Source: Oryzibacter oryziterrae (GTDB taxonomy: Bacteria > Pseudomonadota > Alphaproteobacteria > Rhizobiales > Pleomorphomonadaceae). From it: 64,000 bases of DNA. Shown here in pieces: positions 1 to 9,270 of this stretch; position 1 is the first letter of the stretch, and every line of letters begins with the position of its first letter. The notes beneath the pieces are model-generated. The model did no database searches. It saw only the letters and a list, made by a program, of their open reading frames with translations, and was not told the origin of the DNA. The DNA lies in NCBI RefSeq assembly GCF_021864535.1, contig NZ_JAKJIC010000005.1, positions 124,001 to 188,000 of the forward strand, given 5' to 3'. A program made the translations under genes and the position numbers.

Positions 1-2250
1 GCGGCCCTGCCCTGGACCTTCGCCGTCGATGCGCTCGACACCGTTGCCGACGTCTTCATCAACGGGGCCAAGGTGCTGAGCGCCGACACCATGTTTCGCG
101 CGCACCGCGCGCCGGCCGGCACGCTCAAGGCCGGTGAGAACACCGTCGAGATCCTGTTCCGCTCCAACGTGGTCGAAGCCGCCCGCCGCAACGGCGAGCA
201 GCCCTTCCCCGTGCCCTATGTCACCCAGAACCTGCCCATCCCCTATGGCAACCTGATCCGCAAGGTGCAGTGCCACGGCGGCTGGGACTGGAACCTCGCC
301 GTCATGCCCTTCGGCGTCTATGGTGCCATCGGCCTCGAGCGGGCCGACCTGCCGTCCATCGCCTATCTGCAGCACCGCCAGGCCTTTGCCGCCGACGGTT
401 CGGTCACCGTCACCTTCGAAATCCGCATCGAAGCGCCCGCAGCGGCCGAGGAGACCGTGAGCCTTCGCCTGGGGTCGGTCAGCACCAGCCAGGCCGTCCG
501 CCTCGTGCCGGGTACCAATGTGGTCAGTCTCGCGGTCTCCGTCGACAAGCCGGACCTGTGGTGGCCGGCCGGCTCCGGGGCGCAGACGCTTTACGATGTG
601 GAAGCCCGCGTCGGATCGATCGTCCGCCGGCAGCGCATTGGCCTGCGCGCCCTTGAGGTCAACACCCGCCGCGACGCCATCGGCGTGCCGCTGACGGTGC
701 GCATCAACGGCCGCGACATCTTCTGCCGCGGCGCCAACTGGATCCCCGGCGACGCCCTGCCGTCGGCCATCACGCCCGAAAACGTGCGCCCGCTGCTGGA
801 AGACGCCGTCGCCGTCGGCATGAACATGCTCCGCGTCTGGGGCGGCGGCCAGTATGAGACCGACTGGTTCTACGACCTGTGCGACGAGCTGGGCATTCTC
901 ATCTGGCAGGACATGATGTTCTCCTGCTCGCTCTACCCGGCCGACGACGCCTTCCTCACCGAGGTGGACCGCGAGATCGAGCACCAGGTTCGCCGCATTG
1001 CCCACCATGCCTCGCTGGCCCTGTGGTGCGGTGACAACGAGGTGATCGGCGCCCTGACCTGGTTCGAGGAATCGCGCAAGAACCGCGACCGCTATCTCGT
1101 CGCCTACGACAGGCTCAATCGCACCATCGACACCGCCGTGCGCCGCGCCGATCCCGATCGCCTGTTCTGGCCCTCCTCCCCCTCCAAGGGGCCGCTCGAC
1201 TTCGGCGACGGCTGGAAGGCGGAAGGCTCCGGCGACATGCACATGTGGGACGTCTGGCACGCCGGCAAGAGCTTCGACGCCTATCGCGACGTCCGCCCGC
1301 GCTTTGCCTCCGAGTTCGGCTTCCAGTCCTTCACCTCGCTGCCGACCATGTCCAGGTATATCGCCGAGGAAGACTTCGACATCTCTTCGCCGGCCATGGA
1401 GCTGCACCAGAAGAACGCCGGCGGCAACGCTCGCATCGTCGAGACCATCTCGCGCTATTTCCGCTTCCCGAAGAATTTCGAGAACGTGGTCTACCTGAGC
1501 CAGGTCCAGCAGGGTTTGGCCATGCGCACCGGCATCGATTTCTGGCGTTCCATCAAGCCCGAATGCATGGGCACGCTCTACTGGCAGCTCAACGACACCT
1601 ATCCGGTCGCCAGCTGGTCCTCGATCGAATACGGTGGCCGCTGGAAGCTGATGCACAACATGGCCCGGCATTTCTTCGCCCCGGTCAACGTCATCGCCAT
1701 CCCCTCCAAGGATGGGGCCACGGTCGAGATCCTCGCCGTCAACGACACGCCCGACACCGTCGCCATCTCCGGCTCGGTCGCCTGGATGGGCCTCGACGGC
1801 TGGATGGACCCGATCGGCTCGCTGGACGCCGATATCCCCACCGACCGTGCCGTGTCCCTGCGGGTGTTTCCCACCGGCACCCTGCGCGATCGAGTCCTCG
1901 TCTGGACCTGGACCGATGCGGCCGGCACCCACACCGAGCACCTTTCCATCGCCCCCTACAAGGCCCTGAAGCTCAACGATCCCGCCCTCAAGGTCGAGGC
2001 GAGCAAGACCGCTCCCGGTGTCTGGACCTTCACGCTCTCGGCCGAAGCGCCGGCTTTCTACACCGCTCTGGAGACGCGCCCCTATGGCGTCTTCTCCGAC
2101 AACGCGGTGCTGGTGCTGCCGGGCAAGCCCGTGACGATCACCTGGACCTCGCGCACGGGTGACGTCGACCCGCTGGACAGCCTCGTCGTCCGCGATCTGT
2201 GGTCGAGCTACCGCCCCTCGAAGATCGTCGTCAGCCGCACGGGCGCCTGA
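1..2250 (+). CDS. Beta-mannosidase, glycoside hydrolase family 2 (5' end outside window)
   Basis: The reading frame is open from base 1, so the N-terminus (roughly 100 residues by comparison with ~820-residue relatives) lies outside. The first visible residues (FAVDALDTVADVFINGAKV) are the typical GH2 sugar-binding jelly-roll. The GH2 TIM barrel follows. The acid/base Glu is in LWCGDNEV (window residue 347) and the nucleophile Glu in RFASEFGF (window residue 438). A beta-sandwich tail ends the protein. Such enzymes remove beta-mannose from the non-reducing end of manno-oligosaccharides or glycans. No signal peptide can be judged. A hairpin terminator follows the stop. It fits functionally with the mannoside locus at 17-29 kb, although the Mop cluster lies between them. 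Confidence 0.9.
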   Translation, partial: AALPWTFAVDALDTVADVFINGAKVLSADTMFRAHRAPAGTLKAGENTVEILFRSNVVEAARRNGEQPFPVPYVTQNLPIPYGNLIRKVQCHGGWDWNLAVMPFGVYGAIGLERADLPSIAYLQHRQAFAADGSVTVTFEIRIEAPAAAEETVSLRLGSVSTSQAVRLVPGTNVVSLAVSVDKPDLWWPAGSGAQTLYDVEARVGSIVRRQRIGLRALEVNTRRDAIGVPLTVRINGRDIFCRGANWIPGDALPSAITPENVRPLLEDAVAVGMNMLRVWGGGQYETDWFYDLCDELGILIWQDMMFSCSLYPADDAFLTEVDREIEHQVRRIAHHASLALWCGDNEVIGALTWFEESRKNRDRYLVAYDRLNRTIDTAVRRADPDRLFWPSSPSKGPLDFGDGWKAEGSGDMHMWDVWHAGKSFDAYRDVRPRFASEFGFQSFTSLPTMSRYIAEEDFDISSPAMELHQKNAGGNARIVETISRYFRFPKNFENVVYLSQVQQGLAMRTGIDFWRSIKPECMGTLYWQLNDTYPVASWSSIEYGGRWKLMHNMARHFFAPVNVIAIPSKDGATVEILAVNDTPDTVAISGSVAWMGLDGWMDPIGSLDADIPTDRAVSLRVFPTGTLRDRVLVWTWTDAAGTHTEHLSIAPYKALKLNDPALKVEASKTAPGVWTFTLSAEAPAFYTALETRPYGVFSDNAVLVLPGKPVTITWTSRTGDVDPLDSLVVRDLWSSYRPSKIVVSRTGA

Positions 2251-2283
2251 GTCCCGTCAGGCCCTGTCAAGGAACCTGCAAGG

Positions 2284-2317
2284 ACGGCCGAACCGACCTC
2301 GTCGATTCGGCCGTTTT
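2284..2317 (+). terminator. Rho-independent terminator after the beta-mannosidase
   Basis: A perfect 9-bp inverted repeat (ACGGCCGAA / TTCGGCCGT, arms 2284-2292 and 2306-2314) with a 13-base loop is followed by TTT. It lies 33 bases past the stop codon. Confidence 0.7.
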
Positions 2318-2785
2318 GCTTGGGCAAGACAGAGTACCGGCGCTTCCCGCCGCGCGCGCCTGCCTGTGCCGACCAAAGTCGATAAGCACTTGCACCAACT
2401 TGATGCGCCAAGGATCGCGTCGGAGCGCCCAAGCTATGCGCGACAGCATATGATCTTTTCAAAGCACTATACTATTTATTGCCCGTACTATTTCTTTACA
2501 TGTCGAAATAAGCAACAAACATATTGAACCAAAGCCAGACTGTCGCATTTTGCATCACTTGAAATCCAAAGTAATTTGTCACGGATAATACGAATATCCG
2601 GACCGGATGCTTTTCCAATATTATGAGCGCCAGACAACGAGAACAGCAGTCGGCGTTCACGGAAGGCTCCTGACGACAATCTGGCATGCAGCACCGAAAT
2701 CGCCCTGGGGCGATCGGATCGATGCAGGCCATCCGCCTCCCAAACGCCGCTCGCCGCCGCCTCACCCGAGGCAAGGAGGAAGCGC
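2318..2785. other. Intergenic leader of the Mop cluster
   Basis: No gene is seen here. Bases 2450-2600 are far richer in A/T than the surroundings and are the likely promoter region for the cluster that starts at 2786. They contain the dyad CGGATA-N7-TATCCG (2582-2600), a possible operator. I could not identify convincing -35/-10 boxes or a ModE consensus. Confidence 0.45.
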
Positions 2786-3679
2786 ATGGACGTCTACGAG
2801 GCTCTCATCGAAGAGCGCAAGGCCGGCCGCGCCTCGGCGCTGGCCACCATCGTCAACGTCGTCGGCTCCATCCCCGGTTCGGCCACTGCCAAGATGCTGG
2901 TGCGCGAAGACGGCTCCATCGTCGGCACCGTCGGCGGCGGTCCCGCCGAGGCCGAGGTGATGCTGCGAGCCCGCGAAGTCATCGAAAGCGGCAAACCGCA
3001 GATGATCTCCTTCAAGCTGCGCGAGAATCCCGACTTCGACATGGGCATGGTCTGCGGCGGCAGCCTCGACATCTACGTGGAGGCCATCGTGCCCAAGCCG
3101 GTCGTCTATGTCTTCGGCGGCGGCCATGTGGGCTATGTCACCGAACGCGCCGCCCGCCTCGCCGGTTTCGACGTCGTCGTCGCCGACGATCGCCAGGCCT
3201 TCGCCAACCGCGAGCGCTTCCCCGATGCGGTCGACGTCCTGTCCAGCTCCTTCGCCTCCATCATGGAGCGCCTCACCCCCAACAGCCGCGCGCTCATCTT
3301 CATCGCCTCGCGCTGCCACGAGCTCGACGCCGAGATCCTGAAATGGGCCGTGCACACGCCGGCCGGCTACATCGGCATGATCGGCTCCAAGCGCAAGGTC
3401 GTCACCGTCTTCAACACCCTCACCGCCGATGGCGTCGCGCCGGATCGTTTCGATCGCGTCCGCGCCCCCGTCGGCCTCGATATCGGCGCCGACACGCCCG
3501 AGGAGATCGCCTTCTCCGTCGTGTCGGAAATGATCGCTCACATCCGCCGGGCCGATGCCGCCCTGCCCCTCAGCCGCTCCATGCGGGCGCTGGCCGAACG
3601 ATCCGCCGCCAAGATCCGCAGCACAACCCAGAAGGATGAGGAGCAGACACCCGCGTCCAGAAAACTCGAACTTGCTTGA
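2786..3679 (+). CDS. XdhC/CoxI-family molybdenum cofactor chaperone
   Basis: 297 residues. The N-terminal XdhC/CoxI domain (EERKAGRASALATIVNVVGS, then the GTVGGGPAE glycine patch) is followed by a Rossmann-type XdhC_C domain beginning near residue 105 (VVYVFGGGHVGY). Known relatives bind Moco, help its sulfuration and insert it into xanthine-dehydrogenase-family enzymes. Here the client is almost certainly the Mop-type oxidoreductase that starts 55 bases downstream. AGGAGG lies 7 bases before the ATG. It is the first gene of the cluster, so the chaperone is made together with its client. Family assignment is firm; the exact step it performs is inferred. Confidence 0.85.
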   Translation: MDVYEALIEERKAGRASALATIVNVVGSIPGSATAKMLVREDGSIVGTVGGGPAEAEVMLRAREVIESGKPQMISFKLRENPDFDMGMVCGGSLDIYVEAIVPKPVVYVFGGGHVGYVTERAARLAGFDVVVADDRQAFANRERFPDAVDVLSSSFASIMERLTPNSRALIFIASRCHELDAEILKWAVHTPAGYIGMIGSKRKVVTVFNTLTADGVAPDRFDRVRAPVGLDIGADTPEEIAFSVVSEMIAHIRRADAALPLSRSMRALAERSAAKIRSTTQKDEEQTPASRKLELA

Positions 3680-3733
3680 AGGAAACGCCCCTGCGCCGGG
3701 AACCGTACCCGCCGCAATGGAGGAGACAGGAAA

Positions 3734-6493
3734 ATGAAAAGAATCTGCCTGAATGTGAACGGCGTTGACCGTTGGGTGCTGGCCGACCAGGCCACCAACC
3801 TCGCCGAAGTTCTGCGTGAACAGATGCTGCTGACCGGCTGCAAGGTCTGCTGCGAGGACGGCCAGTGCGGGTCCTGCACGGTCATCGTCGACGGCAAGCC
3901 GATCCGCGCCTGCATCACCTCGCTCGAGAAGATCGGCCCGGCCGCCAAGATCACCACGATCGAAGGCCTCGGCACGCCCGACAACCTGCACCCGCTGCAG
4001 GTGGCCTGGATGGCCCATGGCGGCGCCCAGTGCGGCGTCTGCACCCCCGGCTTCATCATGTCGGCCAAGGTGCTGCTCGACACCAACAAGAACCCCACCC
4101 GCGAGCAGGTGCGCGCCTGGTTCCATCGCAACCGCAACCTCTGCCGCTGCACCGGTTATCAGCCGCTGGTCGACGCGGTGATGGATGCCGCCGCCGTCTT
4201 GCGCGGTGAGAAGAAGGTCGAGGACCTCCTGGCCAAGCCGAAGGACGACGGCTCGATCCTCGGCACCAAGTTCGCCCGTCCGTCGGGTGTCGCCAAGGTC
4301 ACCGGCACCTGGGACTTCGGCGCCGACGTCGCGCTGCGCATGCCCGCCGGCACGCTCCGCCTCGCCCTCGTGCAGGCCAATGTCAGCCACGCCAACATCA
4401 AGGGCATCGACACCACCGAAGCCGAGAAGATGCCGGGCGTCGCCAAGGTCATGACCTGGAAGGACGTCAAGGGCCGCAACGCCATCACCGGCCTCATTAC
4501 CTTCCCCACCAACAAGGGTGACGGCTGGGATCGTCCGATCCTGTGCAAGGAGAAGGTCTTCCAGTTCGGTGACGCCATCGCCATCGTCGCCGCCGACACC
4601 GTCGAACATGCCCGCGCCGCTGCCGAGAAGGTCAAGGTCGACCTCGAAGTGCTGCCCGCCTACATGTCCGGCTTCGCCGCCCTGGCTCCGGACGCCATGG
4701 AAATCCATCCGGGCGTGCCCAATGCCTATTACGAGCAGGGCGTGGTCAAGGGCGCCGATACCAAGCCCTTCTTCGCCAAGGCCAAGGCCTCGGTGGACAT
4801 CACCACCTACTGCTCACGCCAGCCGCACCTGCATCTCGAACCCGACTGCGGCGTGGCCTTCATCGATGATGACGGCGTCGTCACCATCCAGTCCAAGTCC
4901 ATCGGCATCCATCTGCATCATGCCATGATCTGCCCGGGCCTCGGCATCGAGCCCGAGAAGCTGCGCATCATCCAGAACCCGACGGGCGGCACCTTCGGCT
5001 ACAAGTTCTCGCCGACGATGGAAGCCCTGCTCGGCGTGGCCGCCATGGCCACCGGCAAGCCGGTCTCCCTGGTCTATGACCAGTTCCAGAACATCACCTA
5101 CACCGGCAAGCGTTCGCCCGGTAACGTCAACATCAAGCTGGCCTGCGACGACAACGGCAAGCTGACGGCGATGGAAACCGACTGGTGGATCGACCACGGC
5201 CCCTATTCGGAATTCGGTGACCTGCTCACCGTCCGTCAGGCCCAGTTCACCGGCGCCGGCTATCATCTGGACAACATCCGCGGTCGTGGCCGTACCGTCG
5301 CCACCAACCACGGCTGGGGCTCGGCCTTCCGCGCCTATGGCTCGCCGCAGGCCTTCCTCGCCTCCGAAACGGCCATGGACATCTTGGCCGAGAAGATGGG
5401 CGAAGACCCCTTCGAGTTCCGTTACAAGAACCTCTACAACGAGACCTCGACCACGCCGACCGGCCAGAAGCCGGATGTGCTGGTGATGAAGCAGCTCTAT
5501 GACATGATCCGGCCGAAGTATTACGAGGCCAAGAAGCGTGTGGAAGAGTTCAACGCCAATCCGGCCAATGCCGGCAAGAAGCGTGGCGTCGGCGTGGCCC
5601 ATGGCATCTACGGCTGCGGCCTCGACGGTCCGGACAGCTCCAACGCCCGGATCGAACTGACCAAGAACGGCGTCACCATCTGGCACGCCTGGGAAGATCA
5701 CGGCCAGGGTTCCGACCTTGGTGCGCTGACCATGTCCCATGAAGTGCTGCGCAAGGCTGGCTTCAAGCCCGAGCAGTTCACGCTCATGGCCAACTCCACC
5801 GACTATCCGAACTCCGGTCCGTCGGGCGGCTCGCGCCAGAACGTCTTCTCCGGCAACGCCATCCGCGTCGGCTCGGAGATGCTGCTCAACGCCATGAAGA
5901 AGGCGGACGGCACCTATCGCACCTATGACGAGATGGTCGCCGACAAGATCCCGCTTTCCTACGACGGCAAGTGGGCGGCCTCCGCCTGCACCGACTGCTC
6001 GTCGGAAACCGGTCAGGGCAACCCGTTCCCGGTCTACATGTACGAAGTGTTCCTGCCGGAAGTGGAAGTCGATCTGGAAACCGGTGAAGCCAAGGTGGTG
6101 AAGTTCACCACGTCGGTCGACGTCGGCACGATCATCAACCGCGCCACCGTCGACGGCCAGATCTACGGCGGTCTTGCCCAGGGCATCGGTCTCGCCCTGA
6201 CCGAGGACTTCGACGATCTGGAACTGCACACCAACCTGAAGGATTGCGGCATCCCCTATCCCAGGGACGTGCCGGACCAGATGGAGATCATGTACCTCGA
6301 AACCCCGCGCCCCGATGGTCCGTTCGGCGCAGCCGGTGTGGGCGAAGCACCGCTGACCGCCCCGCATCCGGCCATTCTGAACGCGGTCTACAACGCCACC
6401 GGCGTGCGCATCTTCCGCGTGCCGGCGCTCGCCGAAGTGATCAAGGCCGGCCTTGAAGCCCTCGAAGGCAAGAAGCAAGTCGAGCCCGCTTGA
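3734..6493 (+). CDS. mop: Mop-type molybdenum aldehyde oxidoreductase (xanthine oxidase family)
   Basis: 919 residues, close to the 907 of Desulfovibrio gigas Mop, with similarity over the whole length as I recall that sequence. Domains: plant-type [2Fe-2S] (C40, C45, C48, C60), a second four-helix [2Fe-2S] domain (C100, C103, C137, C139), then two large Moco domains. All eight cluster cysteines fall at the D. gigas positions. The catalytic Glu of GVGEAPL is residue 871, matching D. gigas Glu869. There is no FAD domain, so electrons must leave through the Fe-S centres to a partner, plausibly a downstream redox protein. The family oxidises aldehydes to carboxylic acids using water and an MCD cofactor. 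Extra cysteines C36 and C39 sit beside the first cluster. There is no signal peptide; it is cytoplasmic. GGAGGAGA precedes the ATG. Confidence 0.93.
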   Translation: MKRICLNVNGVDRWVLADQATNLAEVLREQMLLTGCKVCCEDGQCGSCTVIVDGKPIRACITSLEKIGPAAKITTIEGLGTPDNLHPLQVAWMAHGGAQCGVCTPGFIMSAKVLLDTNKNPTREQVRAWFHRNRNLCRCTGYQPLVDAVMDAAAVLRGEKKVEDLLAKPKDDGSILGTKFARPSGVAKVTGTWDFGADVALRMPAGTLRLALVQANVSHANIKGIDTTEAEKMPGVAKVMTWKDVKGRNAITGLITFPTNKGDGWDRPILCKEKVFQFGDAIAIVAADTVEHARAAAEKVKVDLEVLPAYMSGFAALAPDAMEIHPGVPNAYYEQGVVKGADTKPFFAKAKASVDITTYCSRQPHLHLEPDCGVAFIDDDGVVTIQSKSIGIHLHHAMICPGLGIEPEKLRIIQNPTGGTFGYKFSPTMEALLGVAAMATGKPVSLVYDQFQNITYTGKRSPGNVNIKLACDDNGKLTAMETDWWIDHGPYSEFGDLLTVRQAQFTGAGYHLDNIRGRGRTVATNHGWGSAFRAYGSPQAFLASETAMDILAEKMGEDPFEFRYKNLYNETSTTPTGQKPDVLVMKQLYDMIRPKYYEAKKRVEEFNANPANAGKKRGVGVAHGIYGCGLDGPDSSNARIELTKNGVTIWHAWEDHGQGSDLGALTMSHEVLRKAGFKPEQFTLMANSTDYPNSGPSGGSRQNVFSGNAIRVGSEMLLNAMKKADGTYRTYDEMVADKIPLSYDGKWAASACTDCSSETGQGNPFPVYMYEVFLPEVEVDLETGEAKVVKFTTSVDVGTIINRATVDGQIYGGLAQGIGLALTEDFDDLELHTNLKDCGIPYPRDVPDQMEIMYLETPRPDGPFGAAGVGEAPLTAPHPAILNAVYNATGVRIFRVPALAEVIKAGLEALEGKKQVEPA

Positions 6494-6505
6494 TCCACAG
6501 CATGG

Positions 6506-6572
6506 CAGTTCATTCTGGCCCCCACCAGAATGAACTGTGATCCACGGGGGCCGGAGCTCTGCCCCGGCCCCC
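6506..6572 (+). terminator. Two tandem hairpins after mop (terminator or attenuator)
   Basis: Hairpin 1 has a perfect 13-bp stem (6506-6518 with 6525-6537, 6-base loop). Hairpin 2 has a 9-bp GC stem (6546-6554 with 6564-6572). Neither has a strong U tract. All later genes of the cluster run the same way, so partial termination or 3'-end protection of the mop mRNA is plausible, giving more Mop than accessory proteins. Confidence 0.55.
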
Positions 6573-6700
6573 GTCGGCTTTCTGAAGCATTTCCATGCGA
6601 CGCCACCGCAGCCTTGCGTCCGGAAATACGGAAAAACAAAGCTTTAGAGCATTTTAAGTGGACCGGTGTTCACCCCGAAATGCCCTGGGAGTTGGTCACC

Positions 6701-9055
6701 ATGCAAGGTATGGACGGCGATCAGGTCAAGGCCTGGGAAGCCAGATGCATCGAGGAGCAGCTGCCCGCCTGCGCGGCCGCCTGTCCGTTGCACCTCGACG
6801 CCCGCGCCATGCTGGAAAAGGTCAAGGCCGGCGATCTCGTCGCGGCCTTCGCCATCTATGCCCGCGTCATTCCCTTTCCCGCCATCGTCAGCCACATCTG
6901 CGACCATCCTTGCGAAACCGCCTGCCGCCGGGCTGAAGCGGGCGGCGCCCTGCGCATCGGCGCCATCGAGCGGGCCATCGTCGAAGACGCCTATCCGACG
7001 CTCAAGCGCTCCGCCCAGCGCAACCGCAAGCCCAAGCGCATCGCCGTGATCGGCGGCGGTCTGGCCGGTCTCACCGCCGCCTATGACCTCGCCGTCAAGG
7101 GCCATGCCGTCACGGTCTACGAGGGCGACGCCCGCCCACTCGAACGGCTCTATCACGACTATGACGCCGCCGTGCTGCCCCCCTCGGCCATCGACGCCGA
7201 CCTCGGCCAGCTCTCGGCCCTCGGCATCGACATCCGCTGCCGCGCGCGCGTCACCTCCGGCCGCGGCCCGCTCGGCCTCGACGACCTGATCGACGCCCAT
7301 GACGCCGTGCTGCTGGCCCCCGGTCGCGGCCCGGTCCCCAACCTCGCCGGCTCGATCCGCCTCACCATCGACAATCGCGTCTACATGGACGCCGACAGCT
7401 GCGCCACCAGCCATCCCAAGGTCTTCGCGTCCCCGCTGCACAAGATGCCGCCCGGCGTCGAAGTCGGCCCCTATTCGCCCGTCGGCGCCATGTATGACGG
7501 CCGCAAGGCCGCACTCTCGGTCGATCGCTTCCTGCAGGGCGCCTCGCTCACCGCCAATCGTGTCGACGACGGCTCGGGCGACTCCTGCCTCTATGTCAAC
7601 GTCGCCCGTCACGATCCGGTCGCCATCGTCGAGCCGTCCGCGCCCGATCAGGGCTACAGCCGCACCGAGGCCATCGCCGAGGCCGCGCGCTGCTTCCCCT
7701 GCGAATGCAAGGAATGCGTCCGCGCCTGCGAATTCCTCAAATCCTACGGCCTCTATCCCAAGCGCTACATCCGCGAGATCTACAACAACGACGGCATCAT
7801 CATGGGCAATCGCAAGTCCAACAAGATGATCGACAGTTGTAGCATGTGCGGTCTGTGCGCCGACATCTGCCCCAATGATCTCTCCATGGGCGACGTGGTG
7901 CTGGAAGCCCGCCGCAGCATGGTCCGCCGCGGACACATGCCGCCGTCGCACCACGATTTCGCCCTGCGCGACATGGCCTTCGCCCGCTCCGACGAGGTGG
8001 CTTTCGCCCGTCCTGCGCCGGGGGCCACCACCAGCGCCTATCTGTTCTTCCCCGGCTGCCAGCTCACGGCGTCCTCGCCGCAGCACAGCGCCGAGATCTA
8101 CGCCTATCTGCGCGAGCGCCTGCCCGGCGGTGTCGCCTTCGTCCAGGACTGCTGCGGCGCGCCCGCCCATTGGGCCGGCCGCGAGGAACTGCACGGCGAG
8201 GTCAACGCCGCCCTCACCGCCAGATGGGAGGCCCTCGGCCGCCCCGAGGTGATCACCGCCTGCGCCTCCTGCCTCAAGATGCTCGGCGCGTTCCAGCCGG
8301 AGATGACCGTCCGCTCGCTCTGGACCGTCATGGAAGAGAAGGGCTGGCCGACCGGCGCCGCGCCGCTGCCTTCCGGGGCCCTCGCCATCCACGATCCCTG
8401 CACCGGTCGCTACGCGAAGGACGTGCAGTCCGCCGTCCGCACCTTCGCCGGCCATCTTGGCGCCGAGGTGCGCGAACTCTCCGGCGCCGAGCGCACCACC
8501 TGCTGCGGCTTCGGCGGGCTCGCCCAGTTCGCCAACGCCGAGGTCACCGACAAGATCGTCGACCGGCGCATCACCGAAGACAGCGCCGACTATCTCACCT
8601 ATTGCGCCATGTGCCGCGACAATTTCGCCCGTCGGGGAAAACGCGCGCTGCACATCCTCGACCTCGCCTTCCCGGCCGGGGCCGATCCCGCTGCCCGACC
8701 CGATCCGGGCTTCTCGCGCCGGCGCGACAACCGCCTCGCCTTCCGCGCCCGCATGCTCACCGACCTCTGGGGGGAGACCGTGACAGAACCTGCGCCCGAT
8801 CTCGCGCTCACCATTGCCGACGACGTCCGTGCCGACATGGAGCGCAAGCTGATCCTCGTCGAGGACGTCGCCCGCACCGTCGCCGCCGCCGAAGCCGGCA
8901 GTCCCCGCTTCCGCAATGTTGCCAAGGGCGTCACCGTCGCCAGCCACCGCCACGGCAGCCTGACCACCTGGGTGGAATATACCGCCGCAGGCGACGGCTT
9001 CGTGGTGCATCGCGCCTGGTCGCATCGCATGCAGGTGGAGGCCAGGCCGTCATGA
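6701..9055 (+). CDS. Flavin / multi Fe-S / CCG-domain oxidoreductase (DVU_1558-like)
   Basis: 784 residues from ATG 6701 (TGGGAG upstream; ATG 6680 is possible). Order: a GltD/DPYD-type N-terminal Fe-S domain (C16, C24, C28, C67, C71, C75), an FAD Rossmann motif GGGLAG at 118-123, a cysteine-rich 331-390 segment with a ferredoxin-like CSMCGLCADIC, then two HdrD/GlpC-type CCG domains (C453, CC at 484-485, CASC at 521-524; then HDPC, TCCGFGG and YCAMC). The second NADPH-binding Rossmann repeat of GltD-like proteins is not visible and the flavin part is short. It therefore looks like an electron-transfer hub, perhaps taking electrons from Mop. Its stop overlaps the next ATG (ATGA). Confidence 0.8.
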   Translation: MQGMDGDQVKAWEARCIEEQLPACAAACPLHLDARAMLEKVKAGDLVAAFAIYARVIPFPAIVSHICDHPCETACRRAEAGGALRIGAIERAIVEDAYPTLKRSAQRNRKPKRIAVIGGGLAGLTAAYDLAVKGHAVTVYEGDARPLERLYHDYDAAVLPPSAIDADLGQLSALGIDIRCRARVTSGRGPLGLDDLIDAHDAVLLAPGRGPVPNLAGSIRLTIDNRVYMDADSCATSHPKVFASPLHKMPPGVEVGPYSPVGAMYDGRKAALSVDRFLQGASLTANRVDDGSGDSCLYVNVARHDPVAIVEPSAPDQGYSRTEAIAEAARCFPCECKECVRACEFLKSYGLYPKRYIREIYNNDGIIMGNRKSNKMIDSCSMCGLCADICPNDLSMGDVVLEARRSMVRRGHMPPSHHDFALRDMAFARSDEVAFARPAPGATTSAYLFFPGCQLTASSPQHSAEIYAYLRERLPGGVAFVQDCCGAPAHWAGREELHGEVNAALTARWEALGRPEVITACASCLKMLGAFQPEMTVRSLWTVMEEKGWPTGAAPLPSGALAIHDPCTGRYAKDVQSAVRTFAGHLGAEVRELSGAERTTCCGFGGLAQFANAEVTDKIVDRRITEDSADYLTYCAMCRDNFARRGKRALHILDLAFPAGADPAARPDPGFSRRRDNRLAFRARMLTDLWGETVTEPAPDLALTIADDVRADMERKLILVEDVARTVAAAEAGSPRFRNVAKGVTVASHRHGSLTTWVEYTAAGDGFVVHRAWSHRMQVEARPS

Positions 9056-9270
9056 GCAACACCATCCCCGAAGGCGCCGGCAACCCGGCCGATCTCCTCT
9101 GCTTTGCCTGCGACGTGCCGCTCGAAATGGGCAAGGTTGAAGCCACCTATCTCGGCCAGAAATTCCCCGTCGACCTGCCGCGCTGCCCCAAATGCGGCTT
9201 CGTCTACGTCTCCGAGGATCTGGCGCTCGGCAAGATGCTGCGCGTCGAACAGGCGCTGGAGGACAAGTGA
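9052..9270 (+). CDS. Small CxxC...CxxC redox/zinc-ribbon protein (DVU_1557-like)
   Basis: 72 residues with C17-x-x-C20 and C45-x-x-C48 spaced like a rubredoxin or zinc ribbon. It overlaps the preceding gene by 4 bases and the next gene by 1 (TGATG), so it is translationally coupled on both sides. I recall the Desulfovibrio counterpart being called a redox protein. The two CxxC knuckles are seen; metal content (Fe or Zn) and partner are unknown. Position suggests a small electron carrier or a scaffold for the Mop system. Confidence 0.75.
   Translation: MSNTIPEGAGNPADLLCFACDVPLEMGKVEATYLGQKFPVDLPRCPKCGFVYVSEDLALGKMLRVEQALEDK

Noticed and set aside
2582-2600. ModE or other molybdate-responsive site before the XdhC-like gene
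   Set aside because: The dyad CGGATA-N7-TATCCG does not match the ModE consensus well enough; kept only as an unnamed dyad in the leader entry.
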